Source of the DNA: an uncultured Phycisphaera sp.
GTDB taxonomy: Bacteria; Planctomycetota; Phycisphaerae; Phycisphaerales; SM1A02
Direction of reading: 5' to 3'
Assembly: GCA_937919685.1 (NCBI GenBank)
Contig: CALFOM010000201.1
Coordinates: 1 to 45,964 of the forward strand
DNA length: 45,964 nucleotides
A model generated the notes under the pieces. The model had not been told where the DNA came from. It worked only from the letters and a program-made list of their open reading frames with translations, and made no database searches. Shown in pieces: positions 8,501 to 16,994 of this stretch (the first letter of the stretch is position 1; the number at the start of each line of letters is the position of its first letter). The translations under genes and the position numbers were made by a program.

Positions 8501-9223
8501 TCACTTCACGAAACTCCACGGGAGTTCCTTCTTGACTTCCACGTTCTCGGGAGTCTTCTTGGGATCACCTTTTTTCGGACCGTCGACCGTAGATTCGCCC
8601 GCTGGCTTCTGCGGTGAATCTTGAAGTGCATCCCCCGATTCAGGCGCTTGCTTGATCGGTACGGCCCGCCTCGCACGATCGGCGTTGGCTCGCAATTGAT
8701 CTGCGATCTTGAGCTCCTGAACGTTCTCGAGGAGCGACTCCTGCTGGACCATCGTAAGCCGGGCCCCGATCGCCTCCTGCACCACGCGGAGCCGGGGAAG
8801 TTGCATTCGGAGTGATCTGATCCTGGCCATCAGTTCCGGGGGGACCACGCCACCATCGGTGCGGATCCGCGTGATTTCCCTGGCGAGTCCCGTCAGTTCA
8901 ACGCTTTCCTTTTCACGCCACGCCTTCGACTTCGCGAGGTAGTTCCGAACCAACGGCGTAATCGACTCGCGTTGCTCGGCCGTGACGTGGACTCGACTCA
9001 GCGCATCCAACCAGACGACTTCGCTGACCCCGCCTCGAATATCCATGACCCCACTCGCCACCTTCTTTGGCTGCCCTTCCACGGGCATGTCTGAATTTTC
9101 GACCTTCCCACCCTTCGGTGGCGTGGCGACCGCGATGGTCGAAACCGCCAGGGCCATCACGAATGCGATGCCAGCGGAGGCGGTGAGCGCCGCGAAAAAA
9201 GGCGAGGTGTTGCGATTCTTCAT
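8501..9223 (-). CDS. Exported protein of unknown function
   Basis: This 240-aa protein begins with a signal peptide (MKNRNTSPFFAALTASAGIA, then FVMALAVSTIAVATPP). The mature part is mostly helical and charged at about residues 65-185, with repeated hydrophobic positions (LTGLAREITRIRT, ELMARIRSLRMQLPRLRVV). It ends in a low-complexity Pro/Lys-rich tail (PKKGDPKKTPENVEVKK). The helical core recalls small periplasmic metal-resistance or Spy/CpxP-like sensors, but no LTxxQ motif is seen, so no family is assigned. The start at 9223 was chosen because it exposes the signal peptide directly; an upstream in-frame start would add 21 residues. Confidence 0.65.
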   Translation of the reverse strand: MKNRNTSPFFAALTASAGIAFVMALAVSTIAVATPPKGGKVENSDMPVEGQPKKVASGVMDIRGGVSEVVWLDALSRVHVTAEQRESITPLVRNYLAKSKAWREKESVELTGLAREITRIRTDGGVVPPELMARIRSLRMQLPRLRVVQEAIGARLTMVQQESLLENVQELKIADQLRANADRARRAVPIKQAPESGDALQDSPQKPAGESTVDGPKKGDPKKTPENVEVKKELPWSFVK

Positions 9224-9572
9224 GTGAATGGAGTCCAGAAAGTCCCAGCGAAAGATGAAAACCACGGATCGAGCCCTACTCCCCATCCCGCACGCTTGAG
9301 CCCCCGTTCGGGCCCTGATCTCTCATCCCTGCGGTACCGGGTGAGAACGCCTTTCCGTCCGGCAGGTTGCAGCAGAAGGAAGTTCCCCTCGAAACCGTGG
9401 GAACAACGCCTTCGGGGACGTATCATGATCGGCCTCTCTTCCCACCGAGGTGAACTTCTCGATCAGACGTTCACCGGAGCAAGGTTCCCGGACCTGCACG
9501 ACCCGGGTGCTCCTCAGATCCCGTCCTCGGTCCCTCGTCCCCCATCCACCCATCTCCCCCTCTGGCGAATCA
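9224..9572. other. Divergent region between exported protein and mrp
   Basis: About 350 bases without a convincing gene. It should hold promoters for both flanking divergent genes. An inverted repeat GGTGAAC...GTTCACC lies near 9448-9476; its role is unknown. The last 60 bases before the mrp start are C-rich and lack an obvious Shine-Dalgarno. Confidence 0.35.
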
Positions 9573-10670
9573 ATGCCTCTCACTTCAGAACGTGTCCTCG
9601 AAGCACTCCGCACCGTCCGTGATCCCGATCTCGGGAAGGACCTGGTGACCCTCGGCATGGTCAAACGACATGACGTCGAAGGTCCGAAGGTGCTCATCAC
9701 CGTCGAGCTCACGACGCCGGCGTGCCCGATGAAGGACCGCATTCGGAACGACATTGAACAGGCGGTGAAGGATGCCGCGAGGGAGACCGCTCATCAAGTC
9801 GACTCCATCGAAGTCGAATTCACCGCGGACGTGAGACGCCCCAACCAGAAGACTCAGGATGGCGAGAGTCCCCTGCCCGGTGTCCGGCAGATCATTGCCG
9901 TGGGCGCGGGCAAGGGTGGCGTCGGAAAGAGCACGATCGCCACGAACCTCGCCGTTGGGCTGGCTCGCCACGGTGCCCGAGTCGGTCTACTCGACGGCGA
10001 CATCTATGGTCCGTCGCTTCCCACCATGCTCGGCCTTGAAGATGTGCAGGTCGTCGCCCACGGCTCGATGCTGCTTCCCTTTGAAGTGCACGGAATCAAG
10101 GCGATGTCAATCGGAAAGCTCGTCGAGCCCGACAAAGCCCTGATCTGGCGTGGTCCGATGGCTCATGGCGCCTTCAAGCAACTCGCGCTTCAGACCGAGT
10201 GGGATGAGCTCGACTACCTCATCGTTGATCTTCCGCCGGGGACCGGCGACGTGCCATTGACGCTCGCACAACTCCTTCCCCTGACCGGCGCCGTCGTGGT
10301 CTGTACGCCGCAACGAGTGGCCCAGGACGATGCTCGACGCGCGGTGCGAATGTTCGAAAGTCTCGGAGTCGAGATTCTCGGCATTATCGAGAACATGAGT
10401 TTCTTTGTCGGCGATGACGGCAAGGAGTACGACCTCTTCGGACGTGGCGGTGCCGAACTCCTCGCCCGGAACATGGACCTCCCGTACCTCGGCGGCATCC
10501 CCATCACCCAGAATCTTCGAATCAACTCTGATCGCGGCACCCCACTCGCGAACTGGGACGATCCGGAACTCGCCGTCGCGTTCGATGCGATGGTCACCCA
10601 GACCGCCGCGAGAATCTCCGTGGCCTCCATCCAGGGCAAGTTTCAGATGCCCACGATCAGCGTCTCCTGA
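9573..10670 (+). CDS. mrp: Mrp/ApbC-type iron-sulfur cluster carrier ATPase
   Basis: This 365-aa protein has an N-terminal MIP18/DUF59 domain (residues 1-90, with the conserved Cys in TTPACPMKD) joined to a ParA/MinD-like ATPase with the deviant Walker A GAGKGGVGKST (111-121). Walker B lies in YLIVDLPPGTGD, and the family motif IENMSFF follows. Such proteins bind a [4Fe-4S] cluster at a dimer interface and transfer it to apo-enzymes. The C-terminal CxxC that normally follows ENMS is absent; the sequence reads FFVGDDGKEYDLFGRGG. Some Mrp proteins in other lineages also lack it, so cluster binding may differ or be lost. The ATG at 9573 fits the usual N-terminus of the DUF59 domain. It is followed by a separate PDZ gene 160 bases downstream. 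Confidence 0.92.
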   Translation: MPLTSERVLEALRTVRDPDLGKDLVTLGMVKRHDVEGPKVLITVELTTPACPMKDRIRNDIEQAVKDAARETAHQVDSIEVEFTADVRRPNQKTQDGESPLPGVRQIIAVGAGKGGVGKSTIATNLAVGLARHGARVGLLDGDIYGPSLPTMLGLEDVQVVAHGSMLLPFEVHGIKAMSIGKLVEPDKALIWRGPMAHGAFKQLALQTEWDELDYLIVDLPPGTGDVPLTLAQLLPLTGAVVVCTPQRVAQDDARRAVRMFESLGVEILGIIENMSFFVGDDGKEYDLFGRGGAELLARNMDLPYLGGIPITQNLRINSDRGTPLANWDDPELAVAFDAMVTQTAARISVASIQGKFQMPTISVS

Positions 10671-10829
10671 CCGATAAAACGATGCCGAGGGAATCAAGGC
10701 GCCGCTCCTGTGCAACCTGCAAGACCGTTCACCCTTAAGCCAACAAGTTGAAGGCACTTTGCCCTGCTCGAATTCGAGACCCTAGACGAGAGACCTCCGC
10801 CGTCACTTCCTATTTAGGAGTTCCAGACT

Positions 10830-12482
10830 ATGAACCCCCGCTTCTCCACCATTCGCCCCTTCATCATCAGCACCGGCGTCTTCGGGGCGATCTTCGCCGG
10901 TTCCGTCACCCAGGCCGCCTGCGTGACGGCGGGAACAGAAAAGACGACGTCGGAAACGCAGATTCAAGAAGCACCGGTCCACGTCGAAAAGAAGATCGAG
11001 GTGCGGGTTGATGGCAAAGATGTCCGGATGATGATTGACGGAAAACACGTTCCGGCCGGTCAGATCCGCGACATGGACGGAGTGATCGTGATCGTGGGTG
11101 ACGATGGCACGGAACTGCAACGGATCGAACTCGCCGGCATGCGGGGCGGAGGCGACGCGCCCGTGATGGTTCGAAAAATGATGGTCAAGCAGGATGACGG
11201 TCGGTCGGAGCCCCCCCGCGGGATGCTCGGTGTGATGATGGCGGAGAACGACCGTGGCGTCGTGATTCAAAGGGTGATTCCGGAAACACCCGCCGCGCAA
11301 GCGGGGTTGAGAGAGGGCGACATCATCATCAAGATCAACGGCCGACCCGCCAACGTCGAAGCGCTCGCGAACGTCGTCGCCGGGACCCGCCCGGGCCAGT
11401 CAATCGAAGTCAATGGCCTGCGCGACGGCCAGAATTTCGACCGCGAGATCGTGCTCGGCCGATGGGATCCAGAAGTGATGGATGCCAGCCAGAACCGAGA
11501 ACGAGAAGGTGACCACGATGAGAATCGTGAGATCCACATGGAGTGGAACGGCGACGATGACGGCGAACTCGGCATGGAAGCGATCGAATCCTTGATCGAA
11601 CGCCTTATGACGATGAATGGCAACGGCGACGGCGATGTCGAATTCGACGTCCAGGTCGAGATGGAAGGTAATCGTGACGGTCGGGAACGCCGGGTCAAGA
11701 TCCGCCAAGGTGACATGGTCTTCCACGCCGGCGGAGAGGGCTCAGAGTTCATCATCCAAGGAGGCGAGTTGCATGGCGATGCCATTCACGATGAACAAGG
11801 CAACATGTTCTTCTCCCGCGACGAGAGCGGCGAACGCGATGATCATGTGATGGATGTGATGGATGTGATGGAAAAGATGATGCGGGATGGCCGGCACGAG
11901 ATCGAGGCATGGATGGGCGAGATGTCCGACGAGGCCGGCCGATGGGCGCAGGACGCCGAACATCAGATGCACGACTTCGCTGAAATGTTCGATGACCGCA
12001 TGGGCGAGATGGCGGCAGCCTTCGAGCAGGAACTCCATCGGGTCATGGAGCGACAGGATCACGGTCGCCGGGAGACTGAGATGATGTTCCGCGAGCGGGA
12101 CATCCAACTCAAAGAGGGTGGCATGATGCTCCAGCAGAGACTCGGCGAGTCCCGTGGAAAACTACAGGAGACTCTCCAGAAGTTCGCAGAGGGCCATCAG
12201 CGACTCGCTGAACAGAATCAGAGGCTCACGGAACGCGTCGAACGGCTCGAGCAAGCCCTTCGCCGCATGATGGAAGGTGGCCGCGACGTCGGTCGGGATT
12301 CTGAGGCGAGGAATCGGAACCAGGATCAAGTTGAAGATGCACCGCGAAAAGCCGAAAAGCGGAAGGACCGGGCGGCGGAGGAATCGGAGCAGGACCGCCG
12401 CAAAGCGTCGGACCGACCTCGCCGTCAAGGCGGCGAGCGCGGCGACGCACCCGCGAAAGGCTCCGAACGCGACCGTGATTGA
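10830..12482 (+). CDS. Exported PDZ-domain protein with long charged coiled coil
   Basis: This 550-aa protein starts with a signal peptide (to about residue 30, SVTQAAC). A PDZ domain spans about residues 129-212 (GMLGVMMAENDRGVVIQRV, then PAAQAGLREGDIIIKINGRP). There is no protease domain. Residues 220-440 are extremely rich in Asp, Glu, Met, Arg and His. Residues about 430-490 form a strong heptad coiled coil (LAEQNQRLTERVERLEQALRR). The tail is a Lys/Arg/Glu-rich disordered stretch. PDZ domains in the cell envelope usually bind C-termini of unfolded or partner proteins, so a scaffold or chaperone-like role is possible but is inference. AGGAG lies 9 bases before the ATG, and a strong terminator follows the stop, so it is probably monocistronic. 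Confidence 0.8.
   Translation: MNPRFSTIRPFIISTGVFGAIFAGSVTQAACVTAGTEKTTSETQIQEAPVHVEKKIEVRVDGKDVRMMIDGKHVPAGQIRDMDGVIVIVGDDGTELQRIELAGMRGGGDAPVMVRKMMVKQDDGRSEPPRGMLGVMMAENDRGVVIQRVIPETPAAQAGLREGDIIIKINGRPANVEALANVVAGTRPGQSIEVNGLRDGQNFDREIVLGRWDPEVMDASQNREREGDHDENREIHMEWNGDDDGELGMEAIESLIERLMTMNGNGDGDVEFDVQVEMEGNRDGRERRVKIRQGDMVFHAGGEGSEFIIQGGELHGDAIHDEQGNMFFSRDESGERDDHVMDVMDVMEKMMRDGRHEIEAWMGEMSDEAGRWAQDAEHQMHDFAEMFDDRMGEMAAAFEQELHRVMERQDHGRRETEMMFRERDIQLKEGGMMLQQRLGESRGKLQETLQKFAEGHQRLAEQNQRLTERVERLEQALRRMMEGGRDVGRDSEARNRNQDQVEDAPRKAEKRKDRAAEESEQDRRKASDRPRRQGGERGDAPAKGSERDRD
11845..11871 (+). repeat. 9-bp tandem repeat inside the PDZ gene
   Basis: Three perfect copies of ATGTGATGG encode the Met-Asp-Val repeats in HVMDVMDVMEK. 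The period preserves the reading frame. Confidence 0.9.
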
Positions 12483-12506
12483 ACATCGCGTCTTTCTGTG
12501 AATGAA

Positions 12507-12556
12507 ATCGCGGCCCCGATCGATCTGATCGGGGCCGCGATGTTTTTTGTTTTGTT
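12507..12556 (+). terminator. Strong rho-independent terminator
   Basis: A perfect 15-bp stem (ATCGCGGCCCCGATC at 12507-12521 with its complement at 12527-12541) and a GATCT loop are followed by a T-rich tract (TTTTTT-G-TTTT-G-TTT). It ends the PDZ-gene transcript. The opposite strand has no T-run, so it does not serve the convergent kbl gene well. Confidence 0.93.
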
Positions 12557-12571
12557 TGGTCGAGAATGCTC

Positions 12572-13792
12572 TCAGAACTCGGTCTTGAGCACCTTGAGTT
12601 TCTCGAGGAAGGTGTCGAGGTGCGACTTCTCGTGGGCGGCGGAGATCTGACAACGGAGCCTCGCCTCGCCCTCCGGCACCACGGGATATCCAAATCCGAT
12701 CACGAAAACGCCGAGCTCTAAGAGCCGCTTGCTCATCGCGATCGCCTTCGCGGTGTCGTGCACAATGATCGGAAGGATGGCGGTGGGACTCTCGAGCACC
12801 TCGAATCCGGCGTCGCGGATTCCGTCACGAGCGTATGCGACGTTGTCGCGAAGTTTCGCAACTCGAGCCGGCTCGTTCATCAGGATCTCGATCGCCTTGT
12901 CCGCACTGCAGGCGACGGTGGCGGGAAGCGCATTTGAAAAGAGGGTCGGGCGGCCCCGCTGGATCATGAGGTCGATCATCTCCTTCGAGCCGGCCATGTA
13001 TCCGCCGGCACCTCCACCGAGGGCTTTCCCCAATGTACTGGTGAACAGGTCGATCTCACGACCCGACATGCCCCAGTGCTCGTGGGTCCCTCGGCCGGTC
13101 GGCCCCATCACGCCGGTACCGTGACTGTCGTCGACGATCAGCTTCGCGTCGTATTCGTCACAGATGGAGCGCAGGGTCCGAAGATCCGCGATGTCGCCTT
13201 CCATGCTGAAGACGCCGTCGGTCACCAGCCAGATCTGCCCGCTCACGTCGGGATTCGCCTTCGCGGCCTCAAGTCGCTCCCGAAGGTGATCGAAGTCACT
13301 GTGGCGATAGACCGTCTTGTGGACGCCCTTCTTGATCACCGAGGCGAGCCGGACCCCGTCGATGATCGACGCGTGATTGAGCGCGTCGGAGATGATTAGA
13401 TCGCCGGGTTCGCAGAGCGTCGCGAAGATCGCCTCGTTGGCGTTCCAACAACTGGTGAACGTGTATGACGCCTCCTGATCATGGAGCGAGGCGATGCGGG
13501 CCTCCAGCGCCTCATGGCACGCAAGGGTCCCGCAGATAAATCGCACGCTTGCGGTCCCTGCTCCGTATTTTCGCAGACCTTCGATACCTGCTTCGACCAC
13601 CTGTGGATCGTTCGCGAGTCCGAGGTAGTTGTTCGAACAGAAGCAGGCGACCTCACCGAATTCCCGCAACGTGATGCTGGGGCCCATGGGCCCGTCGATC
13701 ACCTGAAGGCCCTTCCGCTGTCCGGTCTGGTCGAGATGGCCGAGGATCGCCGTGGTACGGGCGCCGAAATCAGGTCCAGTCATGGTGCTCAT
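12572..13792 (-). CDS. kbl: Glycine C-acetyltransferase (2-amino-3-ketobutyrate CoA ligase)
   Basis: This 406-aa protein is a PLP-dependent alpha-oxoamine synthase. Characteristic segments are CFCSNNYLGLANDP, GTASVRFICGT, DALNHASIIDG, VDDSHGTGVMG and the PLP-lysine motif TSTLGKALGG (Lys256). The ASVRFICGT and LNHASIIDGVRL wording matches Kbl better than 8-amino-7-oxononanoate or 5-aminolevulinate synthases. Kbl cleaves 2-amino-3-oxobutyrate with CoA to glycine and acetyl-CoA. The gene for the preceding step, a threonine dehydrogenase, lies upstream on the same strand, separated by about 470 bases. Start alternatives are GTG at 13816 and ATGs at 13792 and 13783; 13792 is a compromise and the GGAG at 13813-13810 is somewhat far from it. 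Confidence 0.92.
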   Translation of the reverse strand: MSTMTGPDFGARTTAILGHLDQTGQRKGLQVIDGPMGPSITLREFGEVACFCSNNYLGLANDPQVVEAGIEGLRKYGAGTASVRFICGTLACHEALEARIASLHDQEASYTFTSCWNANEAIFATLCEPGDLIISDALNHASIIDGVRLASVIKKGVHKTVYRHSDFDHLRERLEAAKANPDVSGQIWLVTDGVFSMEGDIADLRTLRSICDEYDAKLIVDDSHGTGVMGPTGRGTHEHWGMSGREIDLFTSTLGKALGGGAGGYMAGSKEMIDLMIQRGRPTLFSNALPATVACSADKAIEILMNEPARVAKLRDNVAYARDGIRDAGFEVLESPTAILPIIVHDTAKAIAMSKRLLELGVFVIGFGYPVVPEGEARLRCQISAAHEKSHLDTFLEKLKVLKTEF

Positions 13793-14261
13793 GGGCAGAA
13801 TGGTAACTCCCCGCACCCTGCCTCCGCCATCTCAGTCGGCGGAACAGTGACGAATTTCGACCATCGGTCAGGGGAGGCATCCCGCGAGGAAGCCTTCTTC
13901 CAAGGCCCCGCTGCGTCGATCCGCCGATGCGTCGTAGCGTGGTAGCGTGGTAGCGTGGTAGCGTTGTAGGGCGGACTCCTTGCCGAAGCCGATCGACTCG
14001 TGCCTGATACCGCGCGAACCCGAGATCGCGGTCCTGCAGCATTGGATTGACCAGAGTGAAGGAATCCCCAGTGCTGGTCGGCATTCCCTGATCGACGTAG
14101 AGATCGAGCAGGACACCATATCGCCAAACGGGGCGATTCAGCGATTCTTCCAACAACTGCTTTAGCGTCTTGAGCGCGTGAAGCGGTGGTACTCCGGAAC
14201 GACACGCACGGCCTCGGTTTCAGAACCGACCACCAGATCACGGGGCGTTCCGTCACTCAGT
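13793..14261 (-). other. Gap between tdh and kbl, possible degraded gene plus repeat
   Basis: No intact gene is visible. On the minus strand, two overlapping frames read like protein: DGTPRDLVVGSETEAVRVVPEYHRF ends at a stop near 14163. In a shifted frame, LKQLLEESLNRPVWRYGVLLDLYVD continues to about 13985, where it runs into an 8-bp repeat. This pattern suggests a frameshifted gene remnant, but no family is recognised and chance cannot be excluded. Confidence 0.3.
13934..13969. repeat. 8-bp tandem repeat in intergenic DNA
   Basis: Three perfect copies of GTAGCGTG (13934-13957), one copy with a single change (GTAGCGTT) and a partial unit GTAG. It lies in the gap upstream of kbl; the period does not preserve a reading frame. 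Confidence 0.95.
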
Positions 14262-15371
14262 TCACGCGATTCCGTAGTGTGCTCTCAAGCCGGGAATGAG
14301 GTATTCATCAAGGGCTGAATCGAGGGTATGCGTCGGTACCCAGCCCCAATCTATTCGAGCGGCGGCGTCGTCGACGTCGGCAGGCCAGCCGTCGACGATC
14401 CGTTGACGCCCGGGCGTCGGATCGAAGGCCACCTCGAGCGCGGGAAAACGAACTCGGATCGCTTCGGCCAGCTCCGCAGCGGTGGGCGCAAAACTTCGGA
14501 CGTTGTAGGCACCGCGGGTTAAATTGGCACGAGGCGCATCAGTTAATTCCAAAATGGCGCGGATCGCTTCCGGCATGGTCATGAACGGCAATTTCGAGTC
14601 GGCCCGTACGAAGGATATGTATGCCTCACCGCGGGCGGCCGCATGAAGCATCTCAGGGCCGTAGTCGGTGGTGCCACCGGTTGGTAGCGTTTCGGCCGAG
14701 ATGATTCCGGGGAATCTGATTGACCTGAAATCGAGCGAACCAGGCGACTCGCTCTCGAACTGACCGTGGTGGCTGTTGAAGTAGCGGCCAAGGTGCTCCG
14801 CTGCGAGCTTATTGCACCCGTACATCGTGCGCGGCTCAAGAAATTCAGTCTCGCTGATCGTCCCCGCAGCAACCTTGGCTGCAAGAGACGGCAGACCGTA
14901 GACCGCGATGGTCGACGGAAGCACGACCATCGGGATCACTCCGGTGCGATCACGTTCCGCGAGCGCCAACCTGAGTAGATTCATGGTGCCTCCGACGTTC
15001 ACGTCGTACGCCACCAAAGGTGCCCGTTCGGCACTCGAAGATAACATGGCCGCGAGGTGGAAGATACGCTCGAAGCGATAGCGCCTCGCGAGATCCTCGA
15101 GCAGTCCGATGTCGCGAACATCGCCGGCCAGAGTCTCCACGCAACACGCGGCGATCGAATCCTTGATGGGCTGGAGATCGAGCCCCACGATCAAGCATTC
15201 TGGTTCCCGTTCAGCGAGGGCTTGAATCAGGCCGTGCCCCATCTCGCCGCCCGCTCCCGTGATCAGAATCGCTGCGTCGCGGCGGTCGTCACCCGAGGTC
15301 GAACTCGGTGCGCCACCACTCGATGGGTCGGAACTGCGACGAAGAGGTCTCGGTGAGGAGAAAGAGTTCAT
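14262..15371 (-). CDS. tdh: L-threonine 3-dehydrogenase, SDR/epimerase type
   Basis: This 369-aa protein is an extended short-chain dehydrogenase. It has an NAD-binding GAGGEMGHG (40-47), DVR (85-87), Ser/Thr at LPSTIAVYG (about 153) and the Tyr-x3-Lys catalytic pair Y184/K188 in MYGCNKLAAEHLGRY. The downstream motifs IRFPGIIS, PTGGTTDYG and LPFMTMPEAIRAI are those of SDR-type threonine dehydrogenases (as in trypanosomes and Cupriavidus) rather than sugar epimerases. It oxidises L-threonine to 2-amino-3-ketobutyrate, which Kbl, encoded just downstream, converts to glycine and acetyl-CoA. About 33 Ser/Pro/Arg-rich residues precede the Rossmann fold, so the true start may be internal. The rhodanese gene lies 64 bases upstream on the same strand. 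Confidence 0.85.
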   Translation of the reverse strand: MNSFSSPRPLRRSSDPSSGGAPSSTSGDDRRDAAILITGAGGEMGHGLIQALAEREPECLIVGLDLQPIKDSIAACCVETLAGDVRDIGLLEDLARRYRFERIFHLAAMLSSSAERAPLVAYDVNVGGTMNLLRLALAERDRTGVIPMVVLPSTIAVYGLPSLAAKVAAGTISETEFLEPRTMYGCNKLAAEHLGRYFNSHHGQFESESPGSLDFRSIRFPGIISAETLPTGGTTDYGPEMLHAAARGEAYISFVRADSKLPFMTMPEAIRAILELTDAPRANLTRGAYNVRSFAPTAAELAEAIRVRFPALEVAFDPTPGRQRIVDGWPADVDDAAARIDWGWVPTHTLDSALDEYLIPGLRAHYGIA

Positions 15372-15435
15372 TTCCGGATTCTAGCGGCAACCTGTCGGCC
15401 CGAGGAAAGGCCGTGCCGATCAAGGCCACGGGAAT

Positions 15436-16032
15436 TCAGCCGCCAACAGTGATCGCCTGGTCAGACGAATCCCGTTTCGGACCAGAACGGTTCCAAGGCA
15501 TTTTCTCGAGGACCACCGCGAGGCCACAGGTCCCCGTCAGGCCTGCGAAGCAGAGCCCGGCGCCCACGAAACCCGTCCCCAAGAGGAACCACGAATCAAT
15601 GAACGTCGCCAGACCCGTGAACCCCAGAATGGCCACTCCTGCCGCGATCTGAACTTGCCGCATCATGGGCAGACTTGCCGCCGGATCACGCTCGACTTGA
15701 AACCCCTGCTTGGCCCATGCACGAATGCCTCCGGAAAGGCTGACGGCGTCGGTTCGGCCTGCGGCGTGAAGCAAGTCGAGTGCGGAACGACTTCGTCGCC
15801 CCGACTCGCACTGCAGAATGGCTTTTTTCGACCCGACGATCTCGTCGATTCTTCTCGGATCGAGAGTCGAGAGAGGAACCGAGATGGCCCCTGGAATACG
15901 TTGCTTTCGATGTTCATCCGATTCCCTCACGTCGAGAAGGACCGCCGCATCGGACCGATGAAGTCGATCTGCCTCGGACGAATCGATCTCGAGGATCGAT
16001 GCATTGGTTTTTCCTTCGACGACTGCGGACAT
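15436..16032 (-). CDS. Membrane-anchored rhodanese (YgaP-like)
   Basis: This 198-aa protein has a rhodanese domain (residues about 12-115) with the catalytic loop QCESGRRS (Cys75) and the LSGGIRAWAKQGF closing motif. A C-terminal DUF2892-type hydrophobic hairpin (about 125-178) ends TGTCGLAVVLEKMPWN. This is the YgaP arrangement, in which a rhodanese faces the cytoplasm from the inner membrane and carries persulfide on its cysteine. GGAG six bases before the ATG at 16032 fixes this start over one five codons upstream. It follows the ECF sigma factor gene by 106 bases on the same strand, so a role in sulfur or redox response is possible by context only. Confidence 0.88.
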   Translation of the reverse strand: MSAVVEGKTNASILEIDSSEADRLHRSDAAVLLDVRESDEHRKQRIPGAISVPLSTLDPRRIDEIVGSKKAILQCESGRRSRSALDLLHAAGRTDAVSLSGGIRAWAKQGFQVERDPAASLPMMRQVQIAAGVAILGFTGLATFIDSWFLLGTGFVGAGLCFAGLTGTCGLAVVLEKMPWNRSGPKRDSSDQAITVGG

Positions 16033-16138
16033 GATCAGCTCCATCACTTCGACAAAATCGATTGGCGTGACAGTAGGTGTCGCTTCGCATGCTCTGGGTT
16101 CCCGAAAAAAGAGAACTCAAACTCAGGATCGAAATCGA

Positions 16139-16942
16139 CTACTCGGACGCCCGGTGAAGGAGAAAATCTCGAATCGAGGCGGGCGGCTCCATCCCGGTGA
16201 AGTCCCGGCACAGATCACGCGTCAGATCAAGTTCGTCGAAGACGGAAGTACATCGTTCGCACAGAAAGTCGTCATCGACGGGAAACCCGCGGCCCGCGTC
16301 CATCGCCGTGAGTTTCGCATTGATGAGATCGATGCACGTTTGCCGGTCGAACGCCGGATCCACCGCCGCCATCTGCGGGACCACTGATCGCATGGCACTA
16401 CGCACCTTCAGGCGAGCACGGTGGAGCCTCGTCTTGACCGTCTGCTCGTTCAGATCCAGCGCCTCCGCCACTTCCTTCACCGAGAGCTCGATCATGTCCT
16501 TCATCACCAATGGCACCCGAAAATCATCGGGAAGCTCAAGGATCGCCCGGTGAACCGCGGTCACCGCCTCTTTCCGGATCGTCGCGTCGAGCGGTGATTC
16601 TCCGTGGCCAGGAATGATCGAACTCGTGTTCTCACCGAATGGCAGCAGAGATTCCAAAGAAGGAATGTTTCTCGGTTCCCCTGCTCGTCGTCGTTGCCGA
16701 CGCTGCCATTGTCGAATCGCGATTCCGCCCAGCCAAGTACTCGCCTTCGATCGACCTTCGAATTTCGACCAACTCTTAAAGGCCTCCAGGAACGTGTCCT
16801 GGAAAATCTCGTCTGCGAAATCCTCGGACCCGCTGATTCGCCACGCTAAGCCGCGGATCATTCCGGCGTGGAGGTCGTAGAGGATCGGGATCGCATCCGC
16901 AGCAGGCGTTCCCACGGGTGGTTCTTTCGTCGGGTCGAGCAT
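16139..16942 (-). CDS. ECF-type sigma factor with C-terminal Cys-rich tail
   Basis: This 267-aa protein has sigma region 2 at about residues 20-88 (SEDFADEIFQDTFLEAFKSW, then STWLGGIAIRQWQRRQRRR). Region 4 spans about 130-186 (LPDDFRVPLVMKDMIELSV, then EVAEALDLNEQTVKTRLHRAR). After region 4 comes an 80-residue extension with Cys203, Cys228, Cys231 and Cys245, including LCERCTSVFDELDL. This resembles the zinc-binding zf-HC2 fold of anti-sigma factors, but fused to the sigma itself. The protein would direct RNA polymerase to specific promoters; the tail may sense redox or metal state, which is inference. No separate anti-sigma gene is adjacent. The downstream same-strand genes are the rhodanese and threonine dehydrogenase. 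Confidence 0.87.
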   Translation of the reverse strand: MLDPTKEPPVGTPAADAIPILYDLHAGMIRGLAWRISGSEDFADEIFQDTFLEAFKSWSKFEGRSKASTWLGGIAIRQWQRRQRRRAGEPRNIPSLESLLPFGENTSSIIPGHGESPLDATIRKEAVTAVHRAILELPDDFRVPLVMKDMIELSVKEVAEALDLNEQTVKTRLHRARLKVRSAMRSVVPQMAAVDPAFDRQTCIDLINAKLTAMDAGRGFPVDDDFLCERCTSVFDELDLTRDLCRDFTGMEPPASIRDFLLHRASE

Positions 16943-16994
16943 CTCAGAATGATATCCAAGTCCTGCGGCGCCTTCTCAAGTAACGTATTTGCAT

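Noticed and set aside
13980-14165. 61-codon plus-strand frame between tdh and kbl
   Set aside because: It has no ribosome-binding site, and the opposite strand reads more like protein.
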